Shown in pieces: positions 24,897 through 39,901 of a DNA stretch of 64,000 bases (within the stretch, counting starts at the first letter, position 1; each line of letters starts with the position of its first letter). Origin of the DNA: Oscillospiraceae bacterium. GTDB taxonomy: Bacteria; Bacillota; Clostridia; Oscillospirales; Acutalibacteraceae. The notes beneath the pieces were generated by a model. That model had not been told where the DNA came from, ran no database searches, and was given only the letters and a program-made list of their open reading frames with translations. The translations under genes and the position numbers were made by a program. Where the stretch lies: contig CADABX010000004.1 in assembly GCA_902786285.1 (NCBI GenBank), forward strand, positions 1 to 64,000, read 5' to 3'.

Positions 24897-26077
24897 AGAT
24901 CAAAGGCTTTTTACAAGACGTCACCGGCGCGTCCCGTGTGACAAAAGCACGGCTCGGCGCATTTGAAGCCGCGTCTGCCGTGCCCGAAGCGACCGACCCG
25001 ATCGCCGACGTTGTTGCCCAATGGCACCCGAAAAAGTTCGGCGTCACCGTCACCGCCGTCCGCGACGCCAGCCCGACGGCTAAGACAATCCGCTTTGTCC
25101 GCACCGACAAAGAGAAGCTGCCGTTTTTCTATGCCGGCCAGTTTGTAGTACTCGATTTCAAAATCGGCGAAAGCGTGATCTCGCGGCCGTATTCCATTTC
25201 CTCCGCGCCGTTTGAAGCGCGAGAGGACAACGGCTTTTTTGAAATCACCGTCCGCCGTTCCAAAGGCGACGGCTTCATCGCCGACTATATGAACGACAGT
25301 CTCAAAGTCGGCGACACGCTGACCGCAATGATGGGCTGCGGCCAGTTCTATTATGAACCTTTGCGCGACGCAAAGCATGTGGTGGCGCTCGCCGGCGGCG
25401 CCGGCATCACGCCGTTCGCCTCAATGGCTAAGGAGATCGCCCACGGCACGCTCGGCTGCGACCTGACGATCCTCTACGGCTCGGTGTCGGCCGACGATAT
25501 CATCCTCAAAGACGAGCTCGACGCGCTGCAAAGCGACAAGGTGCACGTGGTCCACGTTCTTTCGGGCGACGCACCCGACTGGCAGGGCGAACGCGGCTTT
25601 TTGTCCGCGGAACTCATAAAAAAGTATGCCGCGCCCGACACCACCTATTTCATCTGCGGCCCGCAGGCGATGTATTTATATCTGCAAAAAGAGCTGCAAA
25701 AGCTCGGCGCACCGAAGCGCCGCATCCGATTTGAGGTGTTCGGTCAGGCGAAGGATATCACGCAGTTCAACGGCTATCCGCAGGAACTCAAAGACAAGAC
25801 CTTCAACCTCACCGTGCGCCGCGGGATCCATGAAGATGTGATCCCGGCCAAGGCGACCGAAAGCCTTGTTGTGGCGCTCGAGCGCGCCGGTATCCGGATC
25901 GAAACAGCCTGCCGCAGCGGCGCATGCGGGTTTTGCCGGACAAAGGTGCTTTCCGGTTCGGTCTATATCTGCCCGGAAAACGACGGCCGCCGCGCCGCCG
26001 ACAAAGACTTTGGCTATGTCCACGCCTGCGCCGCCTATCCCACCAGTGATCTGACCATCAAAATTCCGATTGCATAA
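24893..26077 (+). CDS. Flavin reductase with C-terminal 2Fe-2S ferredoxin domain
   Basis: 394 residues. After a 50-residue lead, an FAD-binding FNR-type barrel (RPYSISSAP, about 98-106), the NAD(P)-binding domain (GGAGITPFASM, CGPQAMY), and a plant-type 2Fe-2S domain with CRSGACGFC plus a later Cys (about 340-381). Such proteins pass electrons between NAD(P)H and a partner through flavin and 2Fe-2S. Translationally coupled to the CrtI-like gene by ATGA overlap and followed 12 bases later by the GltD-like gene. Codons in frame before 24893 belong inside the previous gene and are spurious. Confidence 0.88.
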   Translation: MKIKGFLQDVTGASRVTKARLGAFEAASAVPEATDPIADVVAQWHPKKFGVTVTAVRDASPTAKTIRFVRTDKEKLPFFYAGQFVVLDFKIGESVISRPYSISSAPFEAREDNGFFEITVRRSKGDGFIADYMNDSLKVGDTLTAMMGCGQFYYEPLRDAKHVVALAGGAGITPFASMAKEIAHGTLGCDLTILYGSVSADDIILKDELDALQSDKVHVVHVLSGDAPDWQGERGFLSAELIKKYAAPDTTYFICGPQAMYLYLQKELQKLGAPKRRIRFEVFGQAKDITQFNGYPQELKDKTFNLTVRRGIHEDVIPAKATESLVVALERAGIRIETACRSGACGFCRTKVLSGSVYICPENDGRRAADKDFGYVHACAAYPTSDLTIKIPIA

Positions 26078-26089
26078 AGAGGTATCGTT

Positions 26090-28903
26090 ATGGTAAAAGA
26101 AGTCAACCCCAACATCCACGTCAATGAACGTGACTATCCCGTGGACGGCCACCACTGTGCCGACCCGGAAAAGGCAGCTCTCGTCAAAAAGCTCGCCGTG
26201 CTGATCACCGACTCCATCCCGCGCAAGCTGCCCGGCGGCATGAAAGAAAACCATATGGATTTCTGGATCCTCGACCGGCTGCTGACGAAAGAGGAAGTCA
26301 AATTCATGCTCTCCTTCAAAAAGCGCCGCTTCGGTCTGACGACCAGAGAGCTTGCCGCACGCAACAACATGACCGAGGAGGAAGCCCAGAAGATCATCGA
26401 TCATCTCATCTGGATCGGCATTCTGGAACAAAACCGCGACAACGCCGACCGGCATATCCAGTACTGGATCCCGAAATGGGTGGTCGGCTCGGGCGAATAT
26501 ATGGTGGAGCACCCGACGCTCACCGACACGAACCCCGAGGTCGCAACCATGTTCAACCTCGCGCCGCAGGAGCCGCTGGAGCTGGCGGCAAAGCTCGTGC
26601 CGCCGGGCGGCGCCGGTATCGGCATGCACGTGATCCCGGTGGAAAAAGCCATCGACCCGAAGAGCGAGAGCGTCAGCGTCGAGCATCTGTCGCACTGGAT
26701 CAACAAATCGCATAAGCTGTGCAAAATGGTCTGCGCCTGCCGCAAAGCCCAGCGGATACGCGGCGAAGGTGTGGGCGATATTGAAGGCAAGATGTGCATC
26801 GGCGTCGATGACATTGCGGAATTTCTGGTGGAAAGCGGCAAGGACGCCGAATACATCACCAAGGAAGAAGCGATGGATATCATCATGCGCGCCGAGCGCA
26901 AGGGCTATGTTCACCAGATCACGAACCTCGACGGTCCGAATCGCATCGTGGGTATCTGCAACTGTTCGGCCGGGTCGTGCTACGGTCTGCGCACCAGCCA
27001 GCTGTTCAACACGCCGAACATGTCCCGCTCCGCCTACCGTGCCCATGTGGACGCCGAAAAATGCGTTGCCTGCGGCAAATGTGTGGAGGTCTGCCCGGCC
27101 GGCGCGGCAAAGCTCGGCCAAAAGCTGTGCAAAAAAGACGGCTCCAAAGTTATGTATCCCGTCCACGAGCTGCCGGACGACCACGTCTGGGGCGAGGACA
27201 AATGGGACAAAAACTACCGCGACAGCAACAAGATCAACTGTTATGATTCTGGCACATCGCCGTGCAAAACCGCCTGTCCGGCGCACATCGCCGTGCAGGG
27301 CTATGTCAAAATGGCCGGCGAAGGCCGCTATGCCGACGCGGTGAAGCTCATCCGCCAGGACAACCCGTTCCCGGCCGTGTGCGGCGCGGTGTGCAACCGC
27401 CGCTGCGAAGACGCCTGCACCCGCGGCAAGATCGACAAGCCCGTGGCCATTGACGAAATCAAGAAGTTCCTTGCGCAATGGGAATTGGAAAATCCAACGG
27501 CGTTCAAGGTGCCGAGCGAAAACGGCGAAGGCAACCAGTGGGACGACTATAAAATCGCCGTCATCGGCGCCGGCCCGGCAGGACTTTCGGCCGCGTGGTA
27601 TCTGCGCACGGAGGGTTATCCGGTCACCGTGTTTGAAAAAGAAGCAAAGCCCGGCGGCATGCTGATGAACGGCATCCCGAACTTCCGGCTTGAAAAGGCT
27701 GTGCTGCAAAAAGAGATCGACCTCATCGAAAGCATGGGCGCCGAGATTAAATGCGGCGTCGAAGTCGGCAAGGACGTTTCGCTCGACGCGCTGCGCGCGC
27801 AGGGCTACAAGGGCTTCTTTGTGGCCATCGGTCTGCAGGGCGGCCGTCTGGCCGGTGTGCCGGGCGAAGACGCGAAGGGCGTGCAAAGCGGCGTCGCGTT
27901 TCTGAAGGACGTCAACCTGACCGGCAACGTGCAGCTGTCCGGTGACGTTGTGGTCGTGGGCGGCGGCAATGTGGCGGCCGACGTGGCGCGTACCGCGCTG
28001 CGCTGCACCGACGGCAAGGTGACGATGCTCTGTCTTGAAGGCCGCGACGAGATGCCGGCAGCCAAAGACGAGGTCGCCGAGATCCTCAGTGAAAACATCG
28101 AAATCAACAACGGCTGGGGTCCGAAAGAGATTCTGACCGAAAACGGCAAAGTCACCGGCATTGTGTTCAAAAAATGCATCCGCGTGTTCGACGACAATCA
28201 CCGCTTTGCGCCGCAGTATGACGAAACCGACACCATCACCGTGCCGTGCAGCCATGTGCTGATGGCGATCGGCCAGAGCGCCGAATGGGGCGATCTGCTC
28301 AAGGGCAGCAAGGTGGAATTGCGCCCGAACGGCACCGCCGTTGCCGACCCGGTCACGCTGCAGACGGCGGAGCCCGACATTTTTGTCGGCGGCGATATCT
28401 TCCACGGCGCACGCTTCGCCATCGACGCGATCGCAGACGGCCGCGAGGGCATGGTGTCGCTCAACCGCTTTGTGCATCCCGGCCAGTCGCTGACCATCGG
28501 TCGCGATCTGCGCAAATTCATTGAGCTGGACAAGGACGACATCCGCATCGATTCCTACGACAACGCTTCGCGGCAGGCGCCCGGTCTCAAGCCCGGCGAC
28601 CCGCGCAAGACGTTCAATGACCTGCGCCTTCCGCTGACGGAAGAACAGATCAAGACCGAAGCGTCCCGCTGCCTCAAATGCGGCGCGACGACGGTTGACT
28701 ATAATATGTGCGTCGGCTGCGGCCTTTGCACCACGCGCTGCGAATTCGACGCGATCCACCTTTCCCGCGATTTGCCGGCCTGCTCCGACATGCACACGGC
28801 GGAAGAGATGATGAAGCTCGTCGGTCCCTACGCGCTCAAGCGCATGGGCAAGATCATCAAGCGCAAGGTCACCGGCAAGGGCGACTATCCCAGCGAGCAG
28901 TAA
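26090..28903 (+). CDS. Large FAD/iron-sulfur oxidoreductase, GltD-like with extra 4Fe-4S domains
   Basis: 937 residues. Domain order: an N-terminal region with a winged-helix-like stretch (FGLTTRELAARNNMTEEEAQK, about 84-104); a Cys-rich part (CKMVCACRK...CNCSAGSCYG, about 208-302); a ferredoxin motif CVACGKCVEVCP (about 325-336); a GltD-type N-terminal iron-sulfur domain (CKTACPAHIAVQGYVKM, CGAVCNRRCEDACTR); FAD (GAGPAGLSAAWYL, about 493) and NAD(P) (GGGNVAADVARTA, about 624) domains; and a last ferredoxin motif CVGCGLCTTRC (about 874). GltD-like units feed electrons from NAD(P)H to iron-sulfur clusters. Fusion of so many clusters suggests an electron-splitting or hub role for the operon (inference). 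AGAGGT ribosome site. Confidence 0.85.
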   Translation: MVKEVNPNIHVNERDYPVDGHHCADPEKAALVKKLAVLITDSIPRKLPGGMKENHMDFWILDRLLTKEEVKFMLSFKKRRFGLTTRELAARNNMTEEEAQKIIDHLIWIGILEQNRDNADRHIQYWIPKWVVGSGEYMVEHPTLTDTNPEVATMFNLAPQEPLELAAKLVPPGGAGIGMHVIPVEKAIDPKSESVSVEHLSHWINKSHKLCKMVCACRKAQRIRGEGVGDIEGKMCIGVDDIAEFLVESGKDAEYITKEEAMDIIMRAERKGYVHQITNLDGPNRIVGICNCSAGSCYGLRTSQLFNTPNMSRSAYRAHVDAEKCVACGKCVEVCPAGAAKLGQKLCKKDGSKVMYPVHELPDDHVWGEDKWDKNYRDSNKINCYDSGTSPCKTACPAHIAVQGYVKMAGEGRYADAVKLIRQDNPFPAVCGAVCNRRCEDACTRGKIDKPVAIDEIKKFLAQWELENPTAFKVPSENGEGNQWDDYKIAVIGAGPAGLSAAWYLRTEGYPVTVFEKEAKPGGMLMNGIPNFRLEKAVLQKEIDLIESMGAEIKCGVEVGKDVSLDALRAQGYKGFFVAIGLQGGRLAGVPGEDAKGVQSGVAFLKDVNLTGNVQLSGDVVVVGGGNVAADVARTALRCTDGKVTMLCLEGRDEMPAAKDEVAEILSENIEINNGWGPKEILTENGKVTGIVFKKCIRVFDDNHRFAPQYDETDTITVPCSHVLMAIGQSAEWGDLLKGSKVELRPNGTAVADPVTLQTAEPDIFVGGDIFHGARFAIDAIADGREGMVSLNRFVHPGQSLTIGRDLRKFIELDKDDIRIDSYDNASRQAPGLKPGDPRKTFNDLRLPLTEEQIKTEASRCLKCGATTVDYNMCVGCGLCTTRCEFDAIHLSRDLPACSDMHTAEEMMKLVGPYALKRMGKIIKRKVTGKGDYPSEQ

Positions 28904-28920
28904 CCCGACCGGCACATAAA

Positions 28921-28960
28921 ACACACCGGCTTTCCCGCGAGGGTCAGCCGGTGTGTTGGA
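28921..28960 (+). terminator. Hairpin after the redox operon
   Basis: 11-bp stem 28921-28931 with 28946-28956 and a weak following T-stretch. Confidence 0.5.
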
Positions 28961-28992
28961 TTTTCGGAACAAAAACGCGGACAAAGAATGGA

Positions 28993-29022
28993 TTGACGCA
29001 TTTTGCTGTTGTGTGCTATAAT
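28993..29022 (+). promoter_or_regulatory. luxS promoter
   Basis: TTGACG (28993-28998), 18-base spacer, TATAAT (29017-29022). Confidence 0.75.
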
Positions 29023-29047
29023 AGAAAAAAAGCAAAGGAGAACCACC

Positions 29048-29572
29048 ATGGAATTGATACAGAGCTTTACCGTTGACCATACCCGCATTGTCCCCGGCAT
29101 CTTCACCAGCCGGGTCGACCGTCTGGGCGATTCCTGCGTCACGACCTATGACGTCCGGTTGAAAAAGCCGAACCGCGAGCCGGTCATCGACGTGGCCGCG
29201 ATGCATACGCTGGAGCACATCATTGCAACCTTTTTGTGCAACGATCCCGACTGGAAGGACGAGGTTGTCTACTGGGGTCCGATGGGCTGTTTGACGGGCT
29301 TTTACCTGATCCTTAAGGGCGACCGTAAGCCGCAGGACCTCCACGGCCTGCTGCTGCGCGCGTTCCGGTCTGTGGACGACGCACAGGAGGTGCCCGGCGC
29401 CACGGCTGTCAACTGCGGCCACTACCTGATGCACAATCTCCCGATGGCAAAATGGTATGCAAAGGCGTTCGCCGATTATCTCGAAGCCAACGCCCGAAAC
29501 AGCGCAATCTTCGAATACCCGAAGGCCGAACAGCTTGTGACCGACGACGGCCGCCGGTTCTTCGATTCCTGA
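29048..29572 (+). CDS. luxS: S-ribosylhomocysteine lyase
   Basis: 174 residues. Converts S-ribosylhomocysteine to homocysteine and DPD, the precursor of autoinducer-2; part of the activated methyl cycle. Metal ligands His53 and His57 (HTLEH) and Cys123 (VNCGHY), catalytic Glu56 and Cys81 (GCLTGFY) are all present. Start follows AAAGGAG by seven bases; the frame upstream overlaps the promoter. Monocistronic between its own promoter and terminator. It may serve mainly methyl recycling; AI-2 signalling is possible but no Lsr/LuxP-type receptor is seen. Confidence 0.97.
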   Translation: MELIQSFTVDHTRIVPGIFTSRVDRLGDSCVTTYDVRLKKPNREPVIDVAAMHTLEHIIATFLCNDPDWKDEVVYWGPMGCLTGFYLILKGDRKPQDLHGLLLRAFRSVDDAQEVPGATAVNCGHYLMHNLPMAKWYAKAFADYLEANARNSAIFEYPKAEQLVTDDGRRFFDS

Positions 29573-29584
29573 TTATGATACGAC

Positions 29585-29620
29585 CCGCGCAGCTTGTCCG
29601 CAGGCTGCGCGGATTTTTTA
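29585..29620 (+). terminator. luxS terminator
   Basis: Perfect 9-bp stem CCGCGCAGC (29585-29593) / GCTGCGCGG (29604-29612) then T6. Confidence 0.85.
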
Positions 29621-29716
29621 TCCGCTGCGCCGCTGCCGGTTTCCCGTTGCAAACAGCGCATGGATACGATCGTCAAAAAACCGGCCGCCCGTATCAAAGC
29701 AGACCCGTACAGCGCC

Positions 29717-29762
29717 AAAAAAAGAGGCGAAGCGCCTTCCGTTCGGAAGACCGCCTCGCCTC
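29717..29762 (-). terminator. gdhA terminator
   Basis: Branched minus-strand hairpin: outer GAGGCG/CGCCTC (29757-29762 with 29724-29729), inner CTTCC-gttc-GGAAG (29736-29749), then seven T. Lies about 120 bases past the gdhA stop; the stretch 29763-29884 between them shows no gene. 29621-29716 also shows nothing clear. Confidence 0.7.
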
Positions 29763-29884
29763 GGGGTACCAACGCTTTTGCAATGCGAAGAAAGCTGCAA
29801 ATGTTGTCAGGCATTACAGTCTGTTCTTAAGAGGAGAAAACGCACCGCGCACGTCAGGTACTTTCAGATTTGTCTGCCGGGCTC

Positions 29885-31293
<1,409 letters not shown>

Positions 31294-31305
31294 ACAAAAG
31301 ATGAT

Positions 31306-31353
31306 GAAAAAAGAGAGTCCCCGGGCGTATTGCCCAAAGACTCCGTTGCCTTT
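31306..31353 (-). promoter_or_regulatory. gdhA leader module 1: ANTAR hairpin over terminator
   Basis: Minus-strand AAAGGC-[AACGGA]-GTCTTT (31336-31353), hexaloop A1, G4. The terminator stem 31332-31343 with 31315-31326 (12 bp, loop of five) reuses the hairpin's 3' arm and ends in TCTTTTTT. The predicted transcript start is within a base or two of the hairpin. Confidence 0.82.
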
Positions 31354-31360
31354 TGACCGC

Positions 31361-31390
31361 ATTTTACACCCGCGCATGTGTATTTGTCAA
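31361..31390 (-). promoter_or_regulatory. gdhA promoter
   Basis: Minus strand TTGACA (31385-31390), 18-base spacer, TAAAAT (31361-31366). Confidence 0.82.
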
Positions 31391-31486
31391 CACGATTTTT
31401 GAATTTTTTACAATTTAATGCAAAAAGACCAAAAGACCGTGTCCGCCGACCGGTGGTTTTTGTGAAATGTGTTTTTCCGCTTTGTC

Positions 31487-31515
31487 TTGACGCAGCCGAA
31501 AAAAACAGGTATAAT
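31487..31515 (+). promoter_or_regulatory. Promoter of the GS-I/ANTAR operon
   Basis: TTGACG (31487-31492), 17-base spacer, TATAAT (31510-31515). Expected start near 31522, at the foot of the ANTAR hairpin. Confidence 0.8.
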
Positions 31516-31522
31516 GAGAACG

Positions 31523-31580
31523 ATGAGCAAAGGCGTTCATTCCCGCAGACCCAAACTGCACCGGAATGGACGTTTTCTTT
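31523..31580 (+). promoter_or_regulatory. GS-I leader: ANTAR hairpin over terminator
   Basis: Hairpin ATGAGC-[AAAGGC]-GTTCAT (31523-31540): 6-bp stem, hexaloop A1, G4. The terminator pairs CGTTCATTCC (31534-31543) with GGAATGGACG (31563-31572), with an inner GCAG/CTGC helix, and ends TTTTCTTT (31573-31580). It consumes the hairpin's 3' arm, so only one fold can form. Only one such hairpin is seen here. Confidence 0.75.
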
Positions 31581-31610
31581 CTATACATGAAGATACAGGA
31601 GGTGCTTCTC

Positions 31611-32822
31611 TTGCAGTTTTCAAAAGAAGAAGTGCTGCAATATGTGCAGGAGGAGGATGTGAAATTCATCCGTCTGGCGTTCTGCGACGTATTCGGCAAA
31701 CAAAAGAATATCTCGATCCTCGCCGAAGAGCTCGAGCGTGCGTTCCAATACGGAATCGCGTTTGACGCGTCGGCCGTTGCCGGCTTCGGCGACGAGGTGC
31801 GCTCCGATCTGCTGCTGTGGCCGGAGCCGGATACGCTGGCCCTGCTGCCGTGGCGGCCCGAGCAGGGACGCGTCGTGCGTATGTTTACGCGTATCACCTA
31901 CCCCGACGGCACGCCGTTTGAATGCGACACACGCAGTCTGCTCAGGAACGCGATGGCTGCCGCGCGAAAAAAAGGCTATACGTTTTATTTCGGCGCGGAA
32001 CAGGAATTTTATCTGTTCCGGCTGGACGAACAGGGCGAACCGACCAAAACGCCGTATGACAAGGCGGGGTATATGGACATTGCGCCCGACGACCGCGGCG
32101 AAAATGTGCGGCGCGAAATCTGTCTGACGCTCGAACAGATGGGTATCCGTCCCGAAAGCTCCCATCACGAGGAGGGACCCGGCCAGAACGAGATTGATTT
32201 TCGCTACGCCGACGCGCTGACCGCCGCCGACCAGGCCCAGACCTTCCAGACGATTGTCAAAACCGTTGCGCACCGCAACGGGCTTTGCGCCGATTTTTCG
32301 GCAAAGCCGCTGGAAAACGCGCCGGGCAACGGCTTCCATATCAATCTTTCCGTGCGTCCGTGCGAAGGCGACGGTTTGTTTCAGCATGTCATCGCCGGTG
32401 TGCTGGCTCACATCAAGAGCATGACGGCGTTTTTAAACCCGACCGAGCAATCCTATCAGCGGCTGGGCAAAAACAAGGCGCCGACCTATCTTTCGTGGTC
32501 ATGCGAAAACCGCTCGCAGCTCATCCGCATTCCGGCGGCCGCGGACGAATACCGCCGCATCGAGCTGCGCTCCGCCGATCCGACGGCAAATCCCTATCTG
32601 ACCTTTGCGCTGATCATCTATGCCGCGCTGGACGGCATGGAAAAGGATCTGCCGCTGCCGGCGCCGTGCGACGTCAACCTGTATAAGGCCGACGCCCAGT
32701 TTCTTTCGCAATTTGACCGCCTGCCGGCGTCTTTGTCGGCGGCCTGCAGCGCTGCGGCGGGCAGCGACTTTATTCGCGCACATGTACCGGCGCGTGTCCT
32801 CGATATCTACTGCAACCGATAA
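31611..32822 (+). CDS. Glutamine synthetase, short type I family
   Basis: 403 residues, shorter than the usual 440-470 of GlnA. TTG start (31611) chosen: CAGGAGG ends eight bases before it and no in-frame ATG has a ribosome site. Beta-grasp domain at the N terminus, then the catalytic domain with FGAEQEFYLF, GPGQNEIDFRYADAL, NGFHINLS (ammonia/glutamate site) and RIELRSADPTANPYL. Joins ammonia to glutamate with ATP. The missing length is mainly at the C terminus, where the adenylylation region would be. Followed 45 bases later by the ANTAR gene and then GS-III, so one organism carries two GS types in one operon. Confidence 0.9.
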   Translation: MQFSKEEVLQYVQEEDVKFIRLAFCDVFGKQKNISILAEELERAFQYGIAFDASAVAGFGDEVRSDLLLWPEPDTLALLPWRPEQGRVVRMFTRITYPDGTPFECDTRSLLRNAMAAARKKGYTFYFGAEQEFYLFRLDEQGEPTKTPYDKAGYMDIAPDDRGENVRREICLTLEQMGIRPESSHHEEGPGQNEIDFRYADALTAADQAQTFQTIVKTVAHRNGLCADFSAKPLENAPGNGFHINLSVRPCEGDGLFQHVIAGVLAHIKSMTAFLNPTEQSYQRLGKNKAPTYLSWSCENRSQLIRIPAAADEYRRIELRSADPTANPYLTFALIIYAALDGMEKDLPLPAPCDVNLYKADAQFLSQFDRLPASLSAACSAAAGSDFIRAHVPARVLDIYCNR

Positions 32823-32867
32823 ATCCGACATTTCAACAACACCGGACGAAGAAAGGAGGCAGCCGTT

Positions 32868-33449
32868 ATGCAACTGCAAGAGCGCGTTTACAGTGTGCTC
32901 GTTGTTTCCGCAGCGGAAAAATTCAACGCTGCGCTGTTGCCGCTGCTGCCTGCGTCCGGGTTTGAACCGGTCACGGTGGTGTCCGATATCAGCAGCGCCA
33001 AGCGCGCCGTTTTGCAGCGCACCTACGATCTTGTCATCATCAATGCGCCGCTGCCCGACGATATGGGCGTGCGTTTTGCCATTGACGCCGGCAGTCAAAG
33101 CGAGGCCATCGCGCTGCTGCTCGTGCGCGAAGCGTTCTATGCCGAGCTGACCGCGCGGCTGACGCCCTACGGGGTGTTCACCATGCTCAAGCCGACCTCC
33201 GCCGCCCGCATGGCGACAGCGCTGCACTGGATGACCTCGGCGCGCGAACGACTGCGCCGGAACGAAACAAAAGCGCTGTCTCTGCAGGAAAAGATGGAGG
33301 AAATCCGCCTTGTCAACCGCGCCAAGTGGATTTTGATCGAACAGCGCGGGATGGATGAACCGACCGCGCACCGCTATATCGAAAAACAGGCGATGGACCG
33401 CTGCGTCACACGCCGCGCGATCGCACAGGAGATTGTGGGACAGGAATGA
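32868..33449 (+). CDS. ANTAR-domain RNA-binding antitermination regulator
   Basis: 193 residues. N-terminal receiver-like domain (about 5-120) and a C-terminal ANTAR three-helix domain (about 135-190: KMEEIRLVNRAKWILIEQ, then MDEPTAHRYIEKQAMD, RRAIAQEI). ANTAR proteins bind paired RNA hairpins with A1/G4 hexaloops and prevent termination. The receiver is degenerate: where a phosphoacceptor Asp is expected (DLVIINAPLPDD) there is Asn, so control by a kinase is unlikely; protein-protein or ligand control is more probable. AAAGGAGG ribosome site. Sits between the two glutamine synthetase genes, whose leaders and that of gdhA carry the matching hairpins. Confidence 0.93.
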   Translation: MQLQERVYSVLVVSAAEKFNAALLPLLPASGFEPVTVVSDISSAKRAVLQRTYDLVIINAPLPDDMGVRFAIDAGSQSEAIALLLVREAFYAELTARLTPYGVFTMLKPTSAARMATALHWMTSARERLRRNETKALSLQEKMEEIRLVNRAKWILIEQRGMDEPTAHRYIEKQAMDRCVTRRAIAQEIVGQE

Positions 33450-33504
33450 AAAACGCTTTGCAAACGGGCACGGTTTTCCCGGTACAAAGCGACAGTATAC
33501 ATAA

Positions 33505-33549
33505 AAAGGCAATGGGGTCTTTGGGTATTACACCCAAAGGCCCTCTTTT
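33505..33549 (+). promoter_or_regulatory. GS-III leader module 1: ANTAR hairpin over terminator
   Basis: AAAGGC-[AATGGG]-GTCTTT (33505-33522), hexaloop A1, G4. The terminator pairs 33515-33525 with 33533-33543 (11 bp, loop of seven) followed by TCTTTT, and shares the hairpin's 3' arm. Confidence 0.82.
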
Positions 33550-33560
33550 CAATATTATAC

Positions 33561-33612
33561 AAAGGCAACGGTGTCTTTCGCATTTTTTTGCAAAGGCGCC
33601 GTTTCTTATTTT
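33561..33612 (+). promoter_or_regulatory. GS-III leader module 2: ANTAR hairpin over terminator
   Basis: AAAGGC-[AACGGT]-GTCTTT (33561-33578), hexaloop A1, G4. The terminator pairs 33569-33581 with 33590-33601 (12 bp, one bulged C) and runs into TTTCTTATTTT. No strong promoter is seen between the ANTAR gene and module 1, so readthrough from the GS-I operon is the likely input. Confidence 0.8.
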
Positions 33613-33635
33613 AGGCCGGAAAGGAAGTTTTGAAC

Positions 33636-35726
<2,091 letters not shown>

Positions 35727-35739
35727 AGGAGTGTTTTTT

Positions 35740-35892
35740 ATGAAACCGGCAACCGAGCAACAAATAAACACCGTCTTTTTCATGCTGCCGCGCGAGGAGA
35801 TGCTGCTGAACACCGAAGCGCCGGCAGCCGATTGCCGCTGCCCGTCTGCAGCACAAAGCGACTTTTCCCAAGATACCACAGCGTTCGATTGA
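35740..35892 (+). CDS. 50-residue small protein of unknown function
   Basis: MKPATEQQINTVFFMLPREE...; AAAGGAGTG lies seven bases before ATG, 13 bases after GS-III ends, and the asnB-like ATG follows nine bases after its stop. Close packing and a good ribosome site argue for real translation. It has a CRC pair near residue 33, is acidic at the C terminus and has no membrane helix. Small proteins that inhibit or tune glutamine synthetase exist in other phyla; a similar role here is a guess from location only. Confidence 0.55.
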   Translation: MKPATEQQINTVFFMLPREEMLLNTEAPAADCRCPSAAQSDFSQDTTAFD

Positions 35893-35901
35893 GGTGATTC
35901 T

Positions 35902-39894
<3,993 letters not shown>

Positions 39895-39901
<7 letters not shown>

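Noticed and set aside
25676..29434. Very long minus-strand open frame opposite the redox operon
   Set aside because: It lies antisense to three well-supported genes, has no family resemblance and shows the His/Arg/Val/Asp-rich composition typical of reverse frames in GC-rich codon usage. Similar long antisense frames near 1403-3229, 11256-13286, 14000-16147, 34164-35660 and 35323-37509 were rejected for the same reason.
29720..29800. T-box-like TGGTACC string on the minus strand
   Set aside because: It lies downstream of gdhA, faces the convergent luxS gene and lacks stem I features; it is best read as part of the gdhA terminator region.
29618..29814. Short frames between luxS and gdhA
   Set aside because: They run through two terminators and lack ribosome sites.
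31523..31580. Glutamine riboswitch (glnA motif) before GS-I
   Set aside because: The known glutamine aptamer core is not present; the ANTAR hairpin plus terminator explains the structure.
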